A stretch of 64,000 nt of DNA, taken from NCBI RefSeq assembly GCF_002025705.1, contig NZ_CP018846.1, positions 2,905,501 to 2,969,500 of the forward strand. The letters are read 5' to 3'. Made by a program: the position numbers and the translations under genes. This document shows, piece after piece, positions 8,682 through 16,152 of this stretch. Source of the stretch: Pseudomonas putida (GTDB taxonomy: Bacteria > Pseudomonadota > Gammaproteobacteria > Pseudomonadales > Pseudomonadaceae). Each line of letters begins with the position of its first letter. Position 1 is the stretch's first letter. Under the pieces are notes generated by a model. That model searched no databases. It was not told the origin of the DNA and was given only the letters and a program-made list of their open reading frames with translations.

Positions 8682-8861
8682 ATGACAACAGCAATCGATC
8701 TGTTCGCCGACCTCAGCGGATTGAGCACTGGCGCGCGCCGCAGGCGTCCGGCTTCTCGGAGTAGAAAGCTACTCCATCCATTGCTTTTTCGGCTCCAAGC
8801 ATTTGCGATTGCGGTTGCATACAATCTTAATCTTCCGGTATGGGTGTGGCGTAGGCGATGA
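8682..8861 (+). pseudogene. Truncated 5' end of a C5-cytosine DNA methyltransferase gene (fragment 1)
   Basis: MTTAIDLFADLSGLSTGARR matches the N-terminus of phage C5 methyltransferases, where motif I is DLFAG.GG.S.G. Two motif I Gly positions are changed (FADLSG). Homology ends after about 20 codons; the frame then runs meaninglessly to TGA 8859-8861, into the antisense of the next gene. Only the first 55-60 bp are a recognisable remnant. Confidence 0.5.
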
Positions 8862-9750
8862 CTACCTTCCTTGCCTTAGCCTCCGGGACAAATCGCGGAA
8901 TACGTTGAAGCTCGCCAAGTTTTGGAGTTTCTACTTTACTCGCCACGATCAAATCGCCGGTAACTTGGAACTCTCGCCGATAAGCCCTGATACGGCAAGC
9001 AGCGTCAAGCGCGTAAGCGTGCCAGAATTTATGTATATATTTAGACACCTCGCTGAATGAACCAGCCCAGTCTGACATCACTTGGAAAACCGAAAAAAAT
9101 TGAGGTTCAACCTTCAGCTTGTCCGCTACCTTTCCCCAACCATCATAATTCGAGAGCAGATCATCCCGGTCGAACTCGACCTTATAAATGGCCTGATCCG
9201 CTTCCGGATTATAAACTGCACTATGTACAAATGCCGGGATACCTACATGCTGGCAATAATTCCTCAGCTTATCTATAAAGCCGTATGGAAGCCCCACATC
9301 AAACGCCTTACCTGTCTCGACCTTCCACGCCTTAAATTCTGGCGAGCTCTCACCACCATACTCTCTGCGAAGAGACGATTCAGTTTGATCAATAAATGCT
9401 CGAACCGAGTTCAAGAAGTTAAAAAGCGCACCTGCTATAGCAATATCTAGCCTGGTACGAACCTCATCGGAGCTTGTTTTTCTAAACCTATAATCCGCCA
9501 CCGCACCCACCGCAATCGCGTTAAACGAATTGATATTTACCTTAATACCACTCAACAATAAATCACACTCATGATAACAATTCAACTTTGCCTCATCAGA
9601 CAAATACAAAGCATATTCATTCAAACTAAATTCCCGCAACCTACGATATATGCAATCAGCACCAATATTTTCAACGGAATAAATAGCAAACGCATCCTCG
9701 CCGGCCTTGTTGACTAACTCAGATGAACGAAGGGAAACGCTGGAGTCCAT
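8827..9750 (-). CDS. Hypothetical 307-aa cargo protein with HEPN-like RN-x3-H motif
   Basis: ATG 9750, with AGGGATC upstream. Soluble, mostly helical protein with no signal peptide. The motif KLRNYCQHVGIP lies at about residues 165-176 and fits the R-x4-H signature of HEPN RNases. HEPN domains are common in abortive-infection and toxin systems. The gene is visibly more AT-rich than the core genes, suggesting transfer. The N-terminal part (IGADCIYRRLREFSLNEYAL) is unrecognised. It is followed upstream by leader copy C (9893-9945), the same placement as the other cargo genes. A defence role is inference; the ORF itself is solid. Confidence 0.7.
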   Translation of the reverse strand: MDSSVSLRSSELVNKAGEDAFAIYSVENIGADCIYRRLREFSLNEYALYLSDEAKLNCYHECDLLLSGIKVNINSFNAIAVGAVADYRFRKTSSDEVRTRLDIAIAGALFNFLNSVRAFIDQTESSLRREYGGESSPEFKAWKVETGKAFDVGLPYGFIDKLRNYCQHVGIPAFVHSAVYNPEADQAIYKVEFDRDDLLSNYDGWGKVADKLKVEPQFFSVFQVMSDWAGSFSEVSKYIHKFWHAYALDAACRIRAYRREFQVTGDLIVASKVETPKLGELQRIPRFVPEAKARKVVIAYATPIPED

Positions 9751-9892
9751 AATGATCCCTTTTCAGATTCAACCATCCATAATCATAACGGTGAAAAAAG
9801 GCTATGCCCATTACCTACGGAAGCGTCTGCAGCTGGATTGAAGCTGCAACTGAAGTCTGGCGCCGCTGAGTTAGCGCTCCCCACACCGCAAA

Positions 9893-9945
9893 TCCCCTCA
9901 ACGATTCCCGCCTCCCCGGCGAGGGCGGCGCCTGCACGCAAGGAC
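9893..9945 (+). repeat. Leader direct repeat, copy C
   Basis: TCCCCTCAACGATTCCCG, then CCTCCCCGGCGAGGGCGGCG, then CCTGCACGCAAGGA. The final AAGGA is the ribosome-binding site of the phage gene starting at 9952. It is nearly identical to 11305-11358 over its 3' two-thirds. Confidence 0.75.
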
Positions 9946-9951
9946 AACGAC

Positions 9952-10185
9952 ATGACCAAGCAGCACCGCCTCCTGACGGACAACTGCACCGCAGGCCAGT
10001 CCTGGAGCGAGCACCTGACCGACGTGATCGAGGCGACCTACAGCGATCTGCGCGCCACGGCCAATCCTAGTCACCTGGTGCCGTCCGGCTGGATCGCCAT
10101 CCCTACCGACACAACGCTCGACGAGGCAGAAGCGGCAAAGATCTTTGCTGCAGTCGGCGCCTGGAATCAGCAGAAAGCAGCATGA
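9952..10185 (+). CDS. Small phage early-region protein (77 aa)
   Basis: ATG 9952 has AAGGA 8 nt upstream, supplied by leader copy C. The protein MTKQHRLLTDNCTAGQSW.. is soluble. It contains PSGWIAIPTDTTLDEAEAAKIF and ends WNQQKAA. The layout resembles short early genes of Pseudomonas prophages; I do not know a function. Its stop overlaps a following ATG (ATGA at 10182), so translation may continue into a short reading frame there. Confidence 0.5.
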   Translation: MTKQHRLLTDNCTAGQSWSEHLTDVIEATYSDLRATANPSHLVPSGWIAIPTDTTLDEAEAAKIFAAVGAWNQQKAA

Positions 10186-10215
10186 AACGCATCACCGCCC
10201 GCGTACGGCACGGCC

Positions 10216-10254
10216 GGCGCCAGCAACACATCAATCTGCCGCCCAGCGGCTTGG
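10216..10254 (+). repeat. 39-bp direct repeat, copy 1
   Basis: GGCGCCAGCAACACATCAAT, then CTGCCGCCCAGCGGCTTGG. The partner copy at 11438-11476 has three substitutions in 39 bp. This copy lies just before the ribosome-binding site of the gene at 10267. Confidence 0.75.
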
Positions 10255-10266
10255 GAGGTATCAGCC

Positions 10267-10515
10267 ATGGCGAAGACGCCGGCCCAGCGCAAGAAGGAAC
10301 AGCGCGAGCGCGACAAGCTCTCTACGCAGGAGCGCGAAGGCAAGTTGCTGTCACGCCGCATTGTCACGGCCCTCTATCACAACACGGACAACGCGCTTAA
10401 ACTCGTGATGCTCCGGGCTGAGATTGAGGAAGAGCAGGACCTTATATCCCGCCTGATCCACGGTGCCGACCGGCTCTCAGACAAACAGCTTGCATCAATA
10501 CTCGCCACCTCGTGA
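10267..10515 (+). CDS. Small basic, coiled phage protein (82 aa)
   Basis: ATG 10267 has GGGAGG about 8 nt upstream. MAKTPAQRKKEQRERDKLST is strongly charged and basic. It continues through EREGKLLSRRIVTALYHNTD to an acidic helical C-terminus (AEIEEEQDLISRLIHGADR). The charged, helical make-up suggests a nucleic-acid-binding or assembly role, as in phage early-region proteins; this is not certain. It is co-oriented with 9952-10185. Confidence 0.55.
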   Translation: MAKTPAQRKKEQRERDKLSTQEREGKLLSRRIVTALYHNTDNALKLVMLRAEIEEEQDLISRLIHGADRLSDKQLASILATS

Positions 10516-10532
10516 CAAGGATGCGTGACCGC

Positions 10533-11273
10533 TTACCACATTCGTTGTTCAGAGCGTCCGAATTTGGCCATCCAAACAATGAACTCCCTCCCAATGGGAG
10601 TGATGGTTAGTTTTACACCATCGTTATTTACTAGATGCCTAGCTGAAAGAAAGCCAAGGAAGGGCTCTAGAGCCCATCCATCTAAATTCGGCTTAAACCT
10701 CTCCTTATAACCATCCCACTCTCGGCTGACATCTTCCATAGACAAACCAGTGTCACCACGCTCATTCAACAGCTTGAGGAGTTGTATTTGGCCGCCGAAT
10801 ATCTGCGAATAAGTGTTTTCAAAGTAACACACGACCCTCCAGCCAATAGAGTCTCTACGCAAGTACTCCGCCCTCTCGGTCTCAGCAATACCTTCCATTT
10901 CTCTATCCAAGAAATCAGCAACGACTTGCGATGCACTTGGGAAGTCGGCGATAGGTGGAGATTTCTGCGGCTCACGAGGCGCCTCTACAGATTGGGTTGG
11001 AGGGATTGAGTCAACTTCAAACCCATCTGCACCTACTTTTTTGATACGTGGAATCACAGACTTTAGCTCTGCTTTAAAAGAGCAGATCACTATGAAAAAC
11101 ATAATCAGAACTGCATGCGGCCACCCCAAGCCAGACCAGAGAGTTTCACTTATGTTTTCAAGCCAGCTCCATACACCCCCCAAAACGCTTACAAGGCTTG
11201 GAAAACATTCGCTGATCGTAGTTTCTTCTTTCAAGAAGCTTACCTTCACTGGATAGACAGAACCAAACGCCAC
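10533..11273 (-). CDS. Membrane-anchored hypothetical protein with C-terminal winged-helix-like domain (246 aa), cargo gene
   Basis: GTG 11273 is the only early start; the ribosome-binding site is weak. An N-terminal region with a hydrophobic helix at about residues 54-68 (AVLIMFFIVICSF) is followed by a Pro-rich linker (PPTQSVEAPREPQKSPPI). A soluble C-terminal domain (about 110-245) is predicted alpha/beta; the segment QLLKLLNERGDTGLS to LTITPIGREFIVWM reads like a winged helix. AT content is above that of the core genes. The gene lies between the phage gene 10267-10515 and leader copy D. A sensor or defence role is possible but unproved. Confidence 0.6.
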   Translation of the reverse strand: MAFGSVYPVKVSFLKEETTISECFPSLVSVLGGVWSWLENISETLWSGLGWPHAVLIMFFIVICSFKAELKSVIPRIKKVGADGFEVDSIPPTQSVEAPREPQKSPPIADFPSASQVVADFLDREMEGIAETERAEYLRRDSIGWRVVCYFENTYSQIFGGQIQLLKLLNERGDTGLSMEDVSREWDGYKERFKPNLDGWALEPFLGFLSARHLVNNDGVKLTITPIGREFIVWMAKFGRSEQRMW

Positions 11274-11304
11274 TATTACCCGAATTTAAAGACTTATACC
11301 AGCA

Positions 11305-11358
11305 CCCCTTTCAAACGATGAACGGCTCCCCGACGAGGGCGGCGTCTGCACGCAAGGA
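11305..11358 (+). repeat. Leader direct repeat, copy D
   Basis: CCCCTTTCAAACGATGAACG, then GCTCCCCGACGAGGGCGGCG, then TCTGCACGCAAGGA. It shares TCAAACGATGAACG with copy A and the rest with copy C, and is followed by ATGACC as in copy C. Confidence 0.75.
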
Positions 11359-11365
11359 CCACAAC

Positions 11366-11536
11366 ATGACCTGTATGACATCCCTCGCCCTGCCCTTCGA
11401 AACGGAGCTGGTCGTCGATCTCTTCGCCGGTGGCGGCGGCGCCAGCAGCACATCAACCTGCCGACCAGCGGCTTGGATCTGTGACAGCTTTACTGATCAA
11501 GCGCAGGAAGTTGCTTTACAGCATCTAGACCCTTGA
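11366..11536 (+). pseudogene. Truncated 5' end of a C5-cytosine DNA methyltransferase gene (fragment 2)
   Basis: ATG 11366 has the AAGGA of leader D upstream. MTCMTSLALPFETELVVDLF is followed by AGGGGAS, an intact motif I of C5 methyltransferases. Homology stops at about 11440, exactly where copy 2 of the 39-bp repeat (11438-11476) begins. The remaining codons to 11536 are unrelated and run into the antisense of the DUF4145 gene. This indicates deletion or recombination at the shared GGCGCCAGCA. Confidence 0.6.
11438..11476 (+). repeat. 39-bp direct repeat, copy 2
   Basis: GGCGCCAGCAGCACATCAAC, then CTGCCGACCAGCGGCTTGG. It forms the breakpoint of the methyltransferase fragment that starts at 11366. 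Confidence 0.75.
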
Positions 11537-12000
11537 AAATTGACTTTGTCCTTTCGGGGATTATGTAAGTTCCAATAAGAATATATTCGATTACTTCTAG
11601 CGCCAGTAGGAGCTGATCCTTGGAGTGCGCTTGAGCGTTATGCGCCGCTCGGTTCCCGAGGACTCTAATCTTATGTAGCGTCTCCACACCTTCCTTTGTA
11701 ACTAAGGACTTAGCATGAAGATCATCAATTTTCTGATCAAGCTTTCGGCCCTTCGCATTAATATCTGAGCAGATAGTTTCGAGCAACGCTCTGATGGCAA
11801 TACCACCGATTATAAACAGCTCGCTCTCAACGGCCGAGCGGGCTTCTTTATAAATCGTACCAATCCCCCAAGGCAGCAACCAATGGTCTAGAACCTTTGA
11901 TCCTAAAACGCGGCCGGGATAGTAGGTAATGCTCTCGATCGAATAGGACTCGCCTGCCTCATAGTCATGATCGTACTCCTCAAAGTTTGTCGAACATACT
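11490..12000 (-). pseudogene. DUF4145 (HEPN-like) protein, 5'-truncated at the integrase junction
   Basis: The conserved part includes TYYPGRVLGSKVLDHWLLPW, an Ala/Leu-rich helix pair (AIRALLETICSDIN) and LHKIRVLGNRAAHNAQ, matching DUF4145 proteins of the HEPN superfamily. The only start codon in frame is TTG 11879. The recognisable homology extends upstream past it to about 12000 (FRVCSTNFEEYDHDYE), where it meets the integrase sequence. The expected N-terminal zinc-ribbon and start codon are therefore missing. A shortened 129-aa product from TTG 11879 is conceivable. RNase or defence function is inferred from the superfamily. Confidence 0.6.
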
Positions 12001-13110
12001 CGAAACGATTGAATCGCCCCTATCCCCCGACACCGAAAGGCATCAAAGCTGCATCCAGTCTTCGCGATCAGGTAACTAGCCTCAACAAGCTCGGCCTCCT
12101 TGACCAGGACAAGTACGCCGAGCTATTCCCCAGCTCGCAGACCGTAGTTGGGGGAAAGCCTACCTTTGGCGAGTACGCCCAGCTCTGGCTGGACAGTCGC
12201 GAGATAACCCAAGGCACGCACAACAACTACAAAAGTGCCTCGAACCTGTATTGGGTACCGCGCCTGGCTATGGTCCGTGTTGACCTGATCACCACCACCC
12301 TGCTGCTGCGCATAATCGCTGACACCGAGTGGACATCGGCAAACGTCAAACGCAATGCGATCACAAGACTGACGACGATCCTTGGTGAAGCTACCCGGGA
12401 AGGCCTTCTGATCAAAAAACCTGCCGAGATGATTGAACTGCCGAAGCGATCGAGGAAGGAGATCGCCCCCTTCACCCTGGCAGAAGCCAACACCATCATC
12501 GACAAGCTGTACCAGCATAAGCAATGGCCGCGCCTCATCTACGCCGCGCTGTTCGAGTTCATGTTCTTCACTGGCCTCCGCCTGTCAGAGGCCTTGGCGG
12601 TTCGCTGGGATGTGATCGATATGGAAAAGAGGACAGTGCACATCAAGAGGACCGTTGCCCTGGGCAAGGTAGAGGAAAGGACAAAAACCGGCAGAGACCG
12701 GTTTGTCCTGCATGAACAATCGGGCCTTGCGAGCGATCCAGTTCGCGAGGGAATACGCGGACCGCCGTCGACGTGGTAAGGGAATAGTGACTGAAACGCC
12801 CTACCTGTTCCCGCCGTCGAAGAACGCCGAGTACGTGAAACAGACGTCTGATCTGCACAAACAGTGGGTGCCGGTGCTGAACGATTTGGGGATCAGGCGT
12901 CGCCCCCCATACAACTGCCGTCATACCTATGCGACAATATGCTTAATGTCCGGCCTCAACCCCGCATTTATCGCCCAACAGCTGGGTCACAGCGTGCAGA
13001 TGCTGCTGTCGACGTATGCCCGTTGGCTCAACTCAAGCTCCGACTGGAGCGAGCTGGAAAAACTCAAGATTGGTATCGAATCGGTATCAGCTGAAAATCC
13101 AGCGTCGTAA
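11967..13110 (+). pseudogene. Tyrosine integrase of the prophage remnant (5'-truncated and frameshifted)
   Basis: Two overlapping frames encode one phage integrase: 11967 to about 12711 (core-binding domain, then TGLRLSEAL with the first catalytic Arg), and about 12712 to 13110 (YNCRHTYAT box, QLGHS and STYARW with the Tyr nucleophile). The frames join if one extra C in GTCCTGCATGAAC near 12712 is removed. The N-terminal arm-binding domain is absent; recognisable sequence begins near 12005 (RPYPPTPKGIKAA), where DUF4145 sequence ends on the other strand. It lies 20 bp before ybiT. It would have integrated or excised the element but is probably inactive. Confidence 0.75.
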
Positions 13111-13130
13111 GTTACTGATAGGTAAGCCCT

Positions 13131-14717
13131 TTGATCTCCACCGCCAACATCACCATGCAGTTCGGCTCCAAGCCGCTGTTCGAAAACGTTTCGGTCAAAT
13201 TCAACAACGGCAACCGCTACGGCCTGATCGGTGCCAATGGTTGCGGCAAGTCGACCTTCATGAAGATCCTCGGCGGCGACCTGGAGCCGTCCGGCGGCCA
13301 GGTCATGCTCGAGCCGAACACGCGCCTGGGTAAACTGCGCCAGGACCAGTTCGCCTACGAAGAATTCACCGTGATCGACACCGTGATCATGGGCCACGGC
13401 CAGCTGTGGAAGGTCAAGGCCGAGCGCGACCGTATCTACTCGCTGCCGGAAATGACCGAGGAAGACGGCATGGCCGTCGCCGAGCTGGAAACCGAGTTCG
13501 CCGAAATGGACGGTTATACCGCCGAGTCGCGCGCCGGTGAACTGCTGCTGGGCCTGGGTATTCCGCTGGAGCAGCACTTTGGCCCGATGAGCGAAGTGGC
13601 GCCGGGCTGGAAACTGCGGGTGCTGCTGGCCCAGGCGTTGTTCTCGGACCCGGACGTGCTGCTGCTCGACGAACCGACCAACCACCTGGACATCAACACC
13701 ATCCGCTGGCTGGAAACCATCCTCACGGCGCGTAACAGCACCATGATCATCATTTCCCACGACCGGCACTTCCTCAACAGCGTGTGCACGCACATGGCTG
13801 ACCTGGACTACGGTGAGCTGCGCCTGTTCCCGGGCAACTACGACGAGTACATGACCGCGGCCACCCAGTCGCGCGAGCAGCTGCTGTCGGACAACGCCAA
13901 GAAGAAAGCCCAGATCGCCGAACTGCAGACCTTCGTCAGCCGCTTCTCGGCCAACGCCTCCAAGGCCAAGCAGGCCACTTCGCGCGCCAAGCAGATCGAC
14001 AAGATCCAGCTGGCCGAGGTCAAGCCTTCGAGCCGTGTCAGCCCGTTCATTCGTTTCGAACAGACCAAGAAGCTGCACCGCCAGGCGGTGGTCGTCGAGA
14101 AGATGGCCAAAGCCTTCGATGAAAAGGTGCTGTTCAAGAACTTCGACATCACCGTCGAAGCAGGCGAGCGTGTTGCGATCATCGGCCCCAACGGTATCGG
14201 CAAGACCACCCTGCTGCGCACGCTGGTCGGCGAGATGACCCCGGATGCAGGTTCGGTGAAGTGGACCGACAGCGCCGAAGTGGGCTACTACGCCCAGGAC
14301 CACGCCCACGACTTCGAAGACGACATGACCCTGTTCGACTGGATGGGCCAGTGGACCAGCGGCGAGCAGGTCATCCGCGGCACCTTGGGGCGCATGCTGT
14401 TCTCCAACGACGAGATCCTCAAGTCGGTGAAGGTGATTTCCGGTGGTGAGCAAGGCCGCATGCTGTTCGGCAAGCTGATTCTGCAAAAGCCGAACGTGCT
14501 GGTGATGGACGAACCGACCAACCACCTGGACATGGAATCGATCGAAGCGCTGAACCTGGCGCTGGAAAACTACCCGGGCACCCTGCTGTTCGTCAGCCAT
14601 GACCGCGAGTTCGTGTCGTCGCTGGCAACCCGCATCATCGAGCTGAGCGCTGATGGTGTGGTGGACTTCAGCGGGACCTATGACGATTACCTGCGTAGCC
14701 TGGGTGTCGTGGTCTGA
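13131..14717 (+). CDS. ybiT: ABC-F family ATPase YbiT
   Basis: Cytoplasmic ABC-F protein (528 aa), a ribosome-associated translation factor family rather than a transporter. It has two ABC domains: Walker A GANGCGKS, a degenerate signature ([11 protein letters not shown]) and Walker [12 protein letters not shown]; then [17 protein letters not shown] and [11 protein letters not shown]. The inter-domain linker (about 240-320) is charged, as in ABC-F proteins. The opening [18 protein letters not shown] is typical of YbiT. The start is TTG 13131 with AGGTAAG upstream. The integrase remnant ends 20 bp before it, so its native promoter may be displaced. Confidence 0.92.
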   Translation: MISTANITMQFGSKPLFENVSVKFNNGNRYGLIGANGCGKSTFMKILGGDLEPSGGQVMLEPNTRLGKLRQDQFAYEEFTVIDTVIMGHGQLWKVKAERDRIYSLPEMTEEDGMAVAELETEFAEMDGYTAESRAGELLLGLGIPLEQHFGPMSEVAPGWKLRVLLAQALFSDPDVLLLDEPTNHLDINTIRWLETILTARNSTMIIISHDRHFLNSVCTHMADLDYGELRLFPGNYDEYMTAATQSREQLLSDNAKKKAQIAELQTFVSRFSANASKAKQATSRAKQIDKIQLAEVKPSSRVSPFIRFEQTKKLHRQAVVVEKMAKAFDEKVLFKNFDITVEAGERVAIIGPNGIGKTTLLRTLVGEMTPDAGSVKWTDSAEVGYYAQDHAHDFEDDMTLFDWMGQWTSGEQVIRGTLGRMLFSNDEILKSVKVISGGEQGRMLFGKLILQKPNVLVMDEPTNHLDMESIEALNLALENYPGTLLFVSHDREFVSSLATRIIELSADGVVDFSGTYDDYLRSLGVVV

Positions 14718-14760
14718 GGTAGTTGACCTGGCCTGGTCGCCTTGTGGTGGCTGGGCCGGC

Positions 14761-14837
14761 CCCTTCGCGGGCAAGCCCGCTCCCACAGGATCACCACTGA
14801 TAGCGGTGGAGAACCTCGTGGTGGCTTGCCCGCGAAG
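14761..14837. repeat. Paired inverted REP elements
   Basis: CCTTCGCGGGCAAGCCCGCT, with a matching inverted GGCTTGCCCGCGAAG at 14823-14837. This is the common P. putida-type REP, placed in the 241-bp gap between ybiT and the MFS gene. It probably ends ybiT transcripts. Confidence 0.85.
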
Positions 14838-14958
14838 AATCCACCGCCCATTCCATGGGCAACCACTCTGCGACGAATAATTCGTTAGCCTGCTTTCATT
14901 TCCTTCGCGCAGCGGCCATGATTACGGCACGCCCAACCGCCCGCCCGCGAAAGAGCCC

Positions 14959-16152
14959 ATGACCGCGCAACAGCCCGCCCCCGCCAGCAGTACCTTCAGC
15001 ATCACCCTGCAGATCCTGTCGATCGTCTTCTACACCTTCATTGCCTTCCTCTGCATCGGCCTGCCGATCGCGGTGCTGCCCAGCTATGTGCACGACCAGC
15101 TGGGCTTCGGGGCGGTGATTGCCGGGGTGACCATTGGCCTGCAATACCTCGCCACCCTGCTCAGCCGCCCCTTTGCCGGGCGTGTGGCAGATACCTTGGG
15201 GGGCAAGCAGGCGATTCGCTATGGCCTGTTTGGCATCGCCGGTTGTGGGGTGCTTACGCTGCTTTCGGCCTGGTCGCTGCAGGTGCCGCTGCTGAGCCTG
15301 GCGCTGCTGCTCGGCGGCCGCGTGCTGCTGGGCCTGGCCCAGGGGCTGATTGGCGTCGCGACCTTGAGCTGGGGCATCAGCCAGGTCGGCCCTGAACACA
15401 CGGCACGGGTAATCTCATGGAATGGCATTGCATCGTACGGCGCAATCGCCATCGGTGCGCCAGTCGGTGTACTGGCGGTCGCTGGCCTGGATTTCAGCGT
15501 GCTCGGCCCTGCCCTGCTGGTGCTGGCCGTGCTGGCCTTGCTGGTGTTGCGCAAGCGCCCGGATGTGGTGGTGACGCGCGGCGAGCGGCTGCCGTTCTGG
15601 TCGGCGTTCGGCCGCGTCGCCCCCTGCGGCCTGGGGCTGACCCTGGCGTCGATCGGCTACGGGACCCTGACCACCTTCGTCACACTCTATTACCTGGAAC
15701 GCGGCTGGGTCGGTGCCGCGTGGTGCCTGAGTGCCTTCGGCCTGTGCTTCATCATTTCGCGGCTGTTGTTCGTCAACGCGGTCAACCGCTTCGGTGGCTA
15801 CAACGTGGCCATGGCCTGCATGGCCACCGAAGTGCTCGGCCTGAGCCTGCTGTGGCTGGCACCCTCGCCGCCCTGGGCGCTGGTCGGTGCCGGCCTTACA
15901 GGCTTCGGCCTGTCGCTGGTGTACCCGGCATTGGGTGTCGAGGCGATCAAACAGGTGCCGAGCAGCAGCCGCGGTGCGGGGCTGGGGGCTTATGCCGTGT
16001 TCTTCGACATGGCGCTGGCCATCGCCGGCCCGGTGATGGGCGCGGTGGCGGTGCACCTGGGCTATGCTTCGATCTTCTGCGTCGCTGCCCTGCTGGCCTT
16101 GGCCGGGGTCGGCCTGACGCTGCTACTGGCGCGGCGCGGACGTCGCGGCTGA
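14959..16152 (+). CDS. MFS transporter, YhhS/YfcJ-like
   Basis: A 397-aa inner-membrane protein with about 12 hydrophobic helices. Motif A of the major facilitator superfamily is present (GRVADTLGGKQAIRY). Length and organisation fit the YhhS/YfcJ (UPF0226) group of putative efflux transporters; the substrate is not evident. The ATG at 14959 follows GAAAGAGCCC, a modest ribosome-binding site. The 3' end overlaps the convergent hydrolase gene by 30 bp. Confidence 0.85.
   Translation: MTAQQPAPASSTFSITLQILSIVFYTFIAFLCIGLPIAVLPSYVHDQLGFGAVIAGVTIGLQYLATLLSRPFAGRVADTLGGKQAIRYGLFGIAGCGVLTLLSAWSLQVPLLSLALLLGGRVLLGLAQGLIGVATLSWGISQVGPEHTARVISWNGIASYGAIAIGAPVGVLAVAGLDFSVLGPALLVLAVLALLVLRKRPDVVVTRGERLPFWSAFGRVAPCGLGLTLASIGYGTLTTFVTLYYLERGWVGAAWCLSAFGLCFIISRLLFVNAVNRFGGYNVAMACMATEVLGLSLLWLAPSPPWALVGAGLTGFGLSLVYPALGVEAIKQVPSSSRGAGLGAYAVFFDMALAIAGPVMGAVAVHLGYASIFCVAALLALAGVGLTLLLARRGRRG

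Noticed and set aside
10182..10400. 72-aa ORF overlapping 10267-10515 in another frame
   Set aside because: Its ATG overlaps the previous stop, but most of it is a shadow of the better-supported gene at 10267. Only its first codons, holding the 39-bp repeat, may be a remnant.
13100..13135. tRNA attachment site for the integrase
   Set aside because: No tRNA-like cloverleaf sequence is seen beside the integrase or at the left side of the accessory region.
12987..14786. 599-aa minus-strand ORF opposite ybiT
   Set aside because: Antisense shadow of a clear ABC-F gene in GC-rich DNA. Its His/Gln/Asp-rich composition resembles no protein family.
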